From Proteobacteria bacterium UBA4656 (GTDB lineage Bacteria; Pseudomonadota; Gammaproteobacteria; Xanthomonadales; Ahniellaceae): a stretch of DNA of 47,108 nt. The stretch lies in contig DHLY01000037.1 in assembly GCA_002405525.1 (NCBI GenBank), positions 25,081 to 72,188 on the forward strand, read 5' to 3'. The translations under genes were made by a program, and so were the position numbers. Shown here piece by piece: positions 42,096 to 47,108 of the stretch. Position 1 is the stretch's first letter. Every line of letters begins with the position of its first letter. The notes under the pieces were generated by a model. It ran no database searches and was not told where the DNA came from. It was given only the letters and a program-made list of their open reading frames with translations.

Positions 42096-44156
42096 TCAGC
42101 GCGACCAGACGAAAGCGCCGAGCAGCGCAATCAGGCCGAGGATCATCGCGAAAGCGTAGTGATAGAGGTAGCCGGACTGCAGCCAGCGCATGAGACCCGC
42201 CACGCGCTCAATGAGCACCGCGGAACCGTTGACCAATCCGTCGTCGATGACCGCGACATCACCGCCCTTCCACAGCCCGCGCCCCAGGAGCAGCCCTCCC
42301 CGGGCGAAGACCGCCTGGTAGGCCTCGTCGAACCAGAACTTCTTCTCCAGCACCGTCACCAGAGGACGCAGCGCAGCGGCGATGCGGGATGGCAGTTGCG
42401 GACGAAGCAGGTAGAGGAAGGTTGCCGCCACAAAACCGCTAAACGCCAGCCAGAACGCCGGCGTCTGGAATCCGTGCAGCGCGAATGCCGTCGGGCCGTG
42501 GAATCCGTCGGCAAGCCGCGCGATCACGTCGCGTGCGGGGTCGACCACGATGGCGCCGGCGAACCAGTCACCGAACAACATCGGCGTGATGGCGAGCCAG
42601 CCCAGCGCGACCGAAGGGACAGCCAGCAGCACCAGCGGCACGGTGACGACCCAGGGCGATTCGTGCGGTGCATGAGCCAGGTGACCAGGCCTGAGTTGGC
42701 CATGGTGGGCATCGCCGTGCGGCTCGCCCTGCGCGTCGCCGCCGTGCTCTGGAGGGCCCGCCTCGATGACGAAACGTTCCTTGCCGTGAAAGGCAAGATA
42801 GAGCAGGCGAAAGCTGTAGAACGAGGTCACGAACACGCCGGCAAGGACGGCCCACAGGGCATACTGGTGAATCCAGCCGCCTGCGTGTGCGGCTTCCTTG
42901 ACCGCCTCGATGATCGCGTCCTTCGAGTAAAACCCGGAGAAGAACGGCGCTCCCACCAGGGCGAGGGTCCCGATCCACGCAGTGGCGAAGGTGACCGGCA
43001 TCCTTCGCCGCAGGCCGCCCATGTAGCGCATGTCCTGCTCGTGGTGCATGGCAATGATCACCGATCCCGCGCCCAGGAAAAGCAGGGCCTTGAAGAACGC
43101 GTGGGTGACGAGGTGGAACATGGCAGCCGAATAGGCCGAGACGCCGAGTGCGACGGTCATGTAGCCGAGTTGCGACAGCGTCGAGTAGGCGACCACGCGT
43201 TTGATGTCGTTCTGCACGATTCCGATCAGGCCGGTGAACAGGGCGGTGGTGGTGCCGACGAACAGCACGAACGTCAGAGCGGTGGACGACAGTTCGAACA
43301 GCGGCGACATGCGCGAAACCATGAAGATGCCGGCGGTTACCATCGTCGCGGCGTGGATCAGGGCTGAGATCGGCGTCGGGCCCTCCATCGAATCCGGCAG
43401 CCAGACGTGCAACGGCACCTGGGCCGACTTGCCCATCGCGCCGATGAACAGGCAGATGCAAATGAAGGTCGCCACGTCCCACGGCATGCCCGGGAACAGC
43501 GCGACGGTCCTGCCCTGCAGCCGGTCAGCGTTGGCGAATGCGGTCGCATAGTCCAGGGTGCCGAGCCAGTACAGCACGCCGGCGATGCCGAGGAGAAAGC
43601 CGAAATCGCCGACCCGGTTGACCAGGAAGGCCTTCAGGTTCGCGAAGATCGCGGTCGGACGCTTGAACCAGAAGCCGATCAGCAGGTAGGAGACAAGCCC
43701 CACCGCCTCCCAGGCGAAGAACAGCTGCAGGAAGTTGTTGCTCATGACCAGCATGAGCATCGAGAAGGTGAACAGCGAAATGTAGCTGAAGAAGCGCTGG
43801 TAGCCCGGGTCGTCGGCCATGTAACCGACGGTGTAGACGTGCACCAGCAGCGAAACGGACGTCACCACCACCATCATGGTCGCGCTCAGCCGGTCGACCA
43901 GGAACCCGACGTGGGCCGAGTACGCGCCGACTTCGTAGAAGGTGTAGACGTTCTGGTTGAAGGCCGGCATGCCGCCGACGGCGAGCTGCTGGAGCACGTA
44001 GGCGGAAAGCACGCAAGACACACCGACCCCGAGGATGGTCGCCCAGTGCGCGCCGGCCCGTCCGACCAGACGGCCGAACAGTCCCGCGATGGCGGAGCCG
44101 AGAAGCGGCGCCAGAACGATGGCGAGCAGGATGTTCTTCGACAGCACTACCCTCAC
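42096..44156 (-). CDS. nuoL: NADH-quinone oxidoreductase subunit L
   Basis: Largest antiporter-like membrane subunit of complex I, 686 residues. It has the NuoL core ([69 protein letters not shown]) and the long C-terminal lateral helix with its anchoring transmembrane end. A His/Asp/Gly-rich loop (about 473-495) lies between late helices. The GTG start at 44156 overlaps the nuoK stop as GTGA. Confidence 0.97.
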   Translation of the reverse strand: MRVVLSKNILLAIVLAPLLGSAIAGLFGRLVGRAGAHWATILGVGVSCVLSAYVLQQLAVGGMPAFNQNVYTFYEVGAYSAHVGFLVDRLSATMMVVVTSVSLLVHVYTVGYMADDPGYQRFFSYISLFTFSMLMLVMSNNFLQLFFAWEAVGLVSYLLIGFWFKRPTAIFANLKAFLVNRVGDFGFLLGIAGVLYWLGTLDYATAFANADRLQGRTVALFPGMPWDVATFICICLFIGAMGKSAQVPLHVWLPDSMEGPTPISALIHAATMVTAGIFMVSRMSPLFELSSTALTFVLFVGTTTALFTGLIGIVQNDIKRVVAYSTLSQLGYMTVALGVSAYSAAMFHLVTHAFFKALLFLGAGSVIIAMHHEQDMRYMGGLRRRMPVTFATAWIGTLALVGAPFFSGFYSKDAIIEAVKEAAHAGGWIHQYALWAVLAGVFVTSFYSFRLLYLAFHGKERFVIEAGPPEHGGDAQGEPHGDAHHGQLRPGHLAHAPHESPWVVTVPLVLLAVPSVALGWLAITPMLFGDWFAGAIVVDPARDVIARLADGFHGPTAFALHGFQTPAFWLAFSGFVAATFLYLLRPQLPSRIAAALRPLVTVLEKKFWFDEAYQAVFARGGLLLGRGLWKGGDVAVIDDGLVNGSAVLIERVAGLMRWLQSGYLYHYAFAMILGLIALLGAFVWSR

Positions 44157-44458
44157 CCCTTCATCGAGTCGAGTTCAGCGACATTGATGGTGCCGCGGTT
44201 GCGGAACAGCACGACCAGGATCGCGAGACCGATCGCGGACTCCGCGGCGGCGACGGTGAGGATGAAGAACACGAACACCTGCCCATGCACGTCCCCCATG
44301 AAGTACGAGAACGCGACGAAGTTCATGTTCACCGCCAGCAGCATCAGTTCGATCGCCATCAGAAGGACGATCACGTTCTTGCGGTTGATGAAGATCCCGG
44401 CAACGCTGATGCAGAACAGCACTGCGCCGAGCCCGAGGAAGTGGGCGAGCGTGATCAC
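44153..44458 (-). CDS. nuoK: NADH-quinone oxidoreductase subunit K
   Basis: Three-helix membrane subunit of complex I, 101 residues, standard length. Typical parts are [33 protein letters not shown] with the conserved Glu, and [19 protein letters not shown] with the second conserved Glu. Its stop overlaps the nuoL start, and its start overlaps the nuoJ stop (ATGA). Confidence 0.98.
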   Translation of the reverse strand: MITLAHFLGLGAVLFCISVAGIFINRKNVIVLLMAIELMLLAVNMNFVAFSYFMGDVHGQVFVFFILTVAAAESAIGLAILVVLFRNRGTINVAELDSMKG

Positions 44459-45072
44459 CGTTCACCCTCCCCGCCCTCGGCCGGCATCTTGACGACCCGA
44501 AGCCGGTCCTCCTTGCGCACCTGCACCTGGCGCGATGGGTCCTGCCGACGGACGCCGGGGCGGTGCCGCAGCGTGAGAGCGATCGCCGCGATGATCGCCA
44601 CGGTCAGGATCACGGCGGCGACCTCGAAGGGCAGGATGTACTCGGTGAACAGCGCACGACCGATCCACTCGGTGTTGCTGGTCCCCGCCATCATCGCCCC
44701 ATCAACGTCGGGAGCGGGCAGTTGCAGGGCCGCGTTCCAGCCGATCAGCGCCAGCATCTGCGCCAGCATGATGCCAGCCACCGCCCCAGCCACCGGAAGG
44801 TAGCGCGCGAAACCTTCGCGCAGCGTGTCGGTGCGGATGTCCAGCATCATCACCACGAACAGGAACAGCACCATCACCGCGCCGACATAGACCAGCACCA
44901 GCACGATGGCGAGGAACTCGGCACGCAGGAGCAGCCACAGGCACGCGCACGAGAAGAAGGTGAGTACCAGCAGCAGGGCGGCATGAACGGTGTTCTTCAC
45001 CGTGACCACGCCGAGCGCCGCACCGACGGTGACCGCCGCGAAGGCGTAGAACAGGGCAAGTTCGGTGGTCAT
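44455..45072 (-). CDS. nuoJ: NADH-quinone oxidoreductase subunit J
   Basis: Membrane subunit of complex I, 205 residues, with five helices. The signature is the third helix, [23 protein letters not shown], which contains the pi-bulge Tyr-Val-Gly-Ala. The C-terminal tail (about 172-205) is basic and soluble. It lies 7 bp downstream of nuoI, and its stop overlaps the nuoK start. Confidence 0.97.
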   Translation of the reverse strand: MTTELALFYAFAAVTVGAALGVVTVKNTVHAALLLVLTFFSCACLWLLLRAEFLAIVLVLVYVGAVMVLFLFVVMMLDIRTDTLREGFARYLPVAGAVAGIMLAQMLALIGWNAALQLPAPDVDGAMMAGTSNTEWIGRALFTEYILPFEVAAVILTVAIIAAIALTLRHRPGVRRQDPSRQVQVRKEDRLRVVKMPAEGGEGER

Positions 45073-45079
45073 GTCCGGC

Positions 45080-45568
45080 TCACCGGTAAGCCGCGTCGTC
45101 GGCACGATTGGCGGCGATCGACTCCTCGAAGCGGTCGCCGATGGCGAGCAGCTGCGGCTTGGTGACGACGTTCTCGCCGCGCGCCTCGAAGTGGTACTCG
45201 TGGATGTTGGTCTCCACGATGGAATCCACAGGGCATGACTCCTCGCAGAATCCGCAGAAGATGCACTTGAACAGGTCGATGTCGTAGCGGGTGGTCCGAC
45301 GCGAGCCGTCCGCACGCTGCTCCGAATCGATGGTGATCGCGAGCGCGGGACAAACCGCCTCGCACAGCTTGCACGCGATGCAGCGCTCTTCGCCGTTGGG
45401 GTAGCGGCGCAGCGCGTGAAGGCCGCGGAAGCGATTCGACTGGGGGATCTTCTCGAACGGGTAGCGCAGGGTGTACTTCGGTCGAACGAAGTAGCGGCCG
45501 GTCAGCACGAGACCCTTGACCAGTTCAACCAGCAGGAGGCTCTTGAGGTAGCTGAGGATGCGGTTCAT
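45080..45568 (-). CDS. nuoI: NADH-quinone oxidoreductase subunit I (two 4Fe-4S clusters)
   Basis: Peripheral-arm iron-sulfur subunit of complex I that carries clusters N6a and N6b. Both motifs are complete: [12 protein letters not shown] and [13 protein letters not shown] take the ATG at 45568 (162 residues, the usual length in related bacteria). An in-frame ATG at 45583 overlaps the nuoH stop as ATGA and would add five residues; either is possible, and neither has a clear ribosome binding site. Confidence 0.97.
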   Translation of the reverse strand: MNRILSYLKSLLLVELVKGLVLTGRYFVRPKYTLRYPFEKIPQSNRFRGLHALRRYPNGEERCIACKLCEAVCPALAITIDSEQRADGSRRTTRYDIDLFKCIFCGFCEESCPVDSIVETNIHEYHFEARGENVVTKPQLLAIGDRFEESIAANRADDAAYR

Positions 45569-45579
45569 TGGGGGGACGC

Positions 45580-46647
45580 TCATGCGCCGGGGCGCACCAG
45601 GCCGGCGTGGACCACCCACGCGGCGACCAGGATCCAGACGATGGTGATCGGGATGAAGACCTTCCAGCCGAGTCGCATGATCTGGTCGTAGCGGTAGCGC
45701 GGGAAGGTCGCGCGAAACCACAGGAAGCAGAACATGAAGAACGCCGCCTTGCCGAACAGCCACCATGGCCCGGGTTCGCCGAGCAGGCCCCAGGAGGCGG
45801 GGAACGGGGACAGCCAGCCGCCCATGAACATGATCGTGGTCAGGAACGAGACCAAGATCATGTTGGCGTACTCGGCGAGGAAGAACACCGCGAACGCGGC
45901 GCCGCCGTACTCGACGTGGAAGCCGGCGACGATTTCGGATTCGCCCTCCGCGACGTCGAAGGGCGCGCGGTTGGTCTCGGCCACACCGGCGATGAAGTAG
46001 ATCACGAACAACGGCAGGAGCGGCAGCCAGAACCATTCGAACAGACCCGCGTTGCCTCGCTGCGCATCGACGATCTGCCCGAGGTTCAGGGTGCCCGACA
46101 TCACCAGCACCCCGACCAGCGCGAAGCCCATCGCGATCTCGTAAGAAACGACCTGCGCCGCCGACCGCATCGCACCCAGGAAGGCGTACTTCGAGTTCGA
46201 TGCCCAGCCGGCCAGGATCACGCCGTACACCCCCATCGAAGTCATCGCCAGCAGGTAGAGCAGGCCCGCATTGACGTCGGCCAGTACCATGCCATCGCCG
46301 AAGGGCACCACGGCCCAAGCTGCGAAAGCTGGCGCCAGAGACAACACCGGCGCCAGGAAGTAGAGGAACCGGCTTGCGTTGGTCGGCAGGATCAGTTCCT
46401 TGAACAGCATCTTGAACGTGTCGGCGAACGGCTGCAGCAGCGCGAGCGGACCGATGAACACCGGCCCGCGGCGCGCCTGCATGTACCCGATCACCTTGCG
46501 TTCGGCGAGCGTGTAGAACGCGACCGCGACGATCAGGGGCACCGTGATGGCGAGGATCTTGACCAGGGTCCAGACCACCGCCGACACCATCGGCAGGCCG
46601 GCGAAGATGGCGTCGATCGCGCCCTTGACGACCTCGACCATGCTCAC
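45580..46647 (-). CDS. nuoH: NADH-quinone oxidoreductase subunit H
   Basis: Membrane subunit of complex I next to the quinone site, 355 residues, with eight helices. Typical segments are [72 protein letters not shown] and [20 protein letters not shown], with the charged loop residues of the E-channel. The GTG at 46647 overlaps the nuoG stop as GTGA; the ATG at 46641 (MVEVVKG) is an alternative. Confidence 0.97.
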   Translation of the reverse strand: MSMVEVVKGAIDAIFAGLPMVSAVVWTLVKILAITVPLIVAVAFYTLAERKVIGYMQARRGPVFIGPLALLQPFADTFKMLFKELILPTNASRFLYFLAPVLSLAPAFAAWAVVPFGDGMVLADVNAGLLYLLAMTSMGVYGVILAGWASNSKYAFLGAMRSAAQVVSYEIAMGFALVGVLVMSGTLNLGQIVDAQRGNAGLFEWFWLPLLPLFVIYFIAGVAETNRAPFDVAEGESEIVAGFHVEYGGAAFAVFFLAEYANMILVSFLTTIMFMGGWLSPFPASWGLLGEPGPWWLFGKAAFFMFCFLWFRATFPRYRYDQIMRLGWKVFIPITIVWILVAAWVVHAGLVRPGA

Positions 46648-47108
46648 GTCCCCGCCAGCGTCACGGGGGCGCCGGTCGGCGCCAGCGTGCGGGTCTCGTG
46701 GAAGCCGGCCGGGATCCAGGCTGCCCCATGCGGCACAGCGGCGCTGACTTCCAGCGGCAGCACGACCTCGGCCGCGCCGTCCGACACCTTCACCGACGCG
46801 GCGTCCGCGAGGCCAAGAGCGTGCGCCTCGGCGGGGTGCAGCCTTACGCAGGGGCGGGGCGTGAGCGGCGAGGCCTGCAGCGCGGCGGCGCGGCGCAGCA
46901 CCGGATCGATCCGGTAGATCGGCGTGATACCGATGCGGACCAGCCCTTCCACTGCCGGCTGCGCGACCGCGAGGCCGCCGCTGGCGGCCGCACCGGCCGC
47001 CGCAAGGTCCGGCATGGCGGCGCGCAATCCGGCGAGGTCGGTAAAGCCGAATCCCGCCACGCCGAGGGCCTCGCCGAGCGCGCGCAGCACCCGCCAGCCA
47101 GGCCGGCT
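46644..47108 (-). CDS. nuoG: NADH-quinone oxidoreductase subunit G, C-terminal part (cut by window edge)
   Basis: C-terminal 154 or so residues of the large iron-sulfur subunit of complex I; the gene continues beyond the right edge. Visible are [38 protein letters not shown] and a molybdopterin-dinucleotide-binding-like beta domain ([24 protein letters not shown]), as in proteobacterial NuoG. The identity also rests on its position: its stop overlaps the nuoH start. None of the Fe-S cluster motifs lie in the visible part. Confidence 0.9.
   Translation of the reverse strand, partial: SRPGWRVLRALGEALGVAGFGFTDLAGLRAAMPDLAAAGAAASGGLAVAQPAVEGLVRIGITPIYRIDPVLRRAAALQASPLTPRPCVRLHPAEAHALGLADAASVKVSDGAAEVVLPLEVSAAVPHGAAWIPAGFHETRTLAPTGAPVTLAGT

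Noticed and set aside
1..47108. CRISPR arrays, rRNA genes, insertion sequences, prophage genes
   Set aside because: None seen: no regularly spaced repeats, no rRNA-like sequence, no transposase or phage structural protein.

Overview
The window is high-GC DNA (two 60-base stretches counted by hand gave about 63 and 72 % GC outside one low-GC patch) with genes packed almost end to end, many in 1-8 bp overlapping operons. The block nuoG-nuoN / initiator tRNA / rimP-nusA-infB-rbfA-truB-rpsO-pnp on the minus strand, a PhaC/PhaE class III polyhydroxyalkanoate synthase, S-methyl-5'-thioinosine phosphorylase next to a hypoxanthine phosphoribosyltransferase, and a REP-type palindrome pair point to a gammaproteobacterium of the Xanthomonadales/Lysobacterales type. 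That placement is inference from gene order and protein character; no 16S or marker search could be done.

Layout. 1-2.3 kb: phaE-phaC (phaC cut by the window edge), then a lone inner-membrane protein of unknown function (2.45-3.8 kb) and a REP dimer. 4.07-8.94 kb: a DNA-repair locus in which homologs of the mitomycin repair helicase MrfA and exonuclease MrfB are transcribed away from a LexA-like self-cleaving repressor that carries a long disordered N-terminus. 9.2-14.8 kb: accessory genes (lipoprotein hydrolase, DUF4386-like membrane protein plus MDR oxidoreductase, DUF3313-like lipoprotein, LysR regulator). 14.9-22.2 kb: a type III restriction-modification locus, order res - small ORF - NYN-domain nuclease - mod, all minus strand; the specificity region of mod is visibly lower in GC than its surroundings. 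22.5-25.4 kb: an overlapping operon CYTH - nagZ - hpt - MTIP (peptidoglycan recycling and purine/methylthioadenosine salvage). 25.6-29.5 kb: plus-strand thiolase, an 11-residue-repeat alanine-rich lipoprotein, methylcrotonyl-CoA carboxylase beta subunit and a GNAT acetyltransferase. 29.7-38.6 kb: the translation/transcription housekeeping operon. 38.85-38.93 kb: initiator tRNA. 39.1-47.1 kb: complex I genes nuoN to nuoG (nuoG cut by the window edge).

How it fits together. Thiolase makes acetoacetyl-CoA and may supply the PHA route served by PhaEC, though a reductase is not in the window. MTIP releases hypoxanthine, which the overlapping HPT can turn into IMP. The most unusual parts are the LexA-like/MrfAB pair (with a sliding-clamp-like motif in the LexA tail) and the type III R-M locus with an embedded NYN nuclease, a small ORF resembling the extreme N-terminus of Mod, and RNA hairpins at gene junctions. 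I saw no rRNA genes, CRISPR arrays, transposases, insertion sequences or prophage genes.
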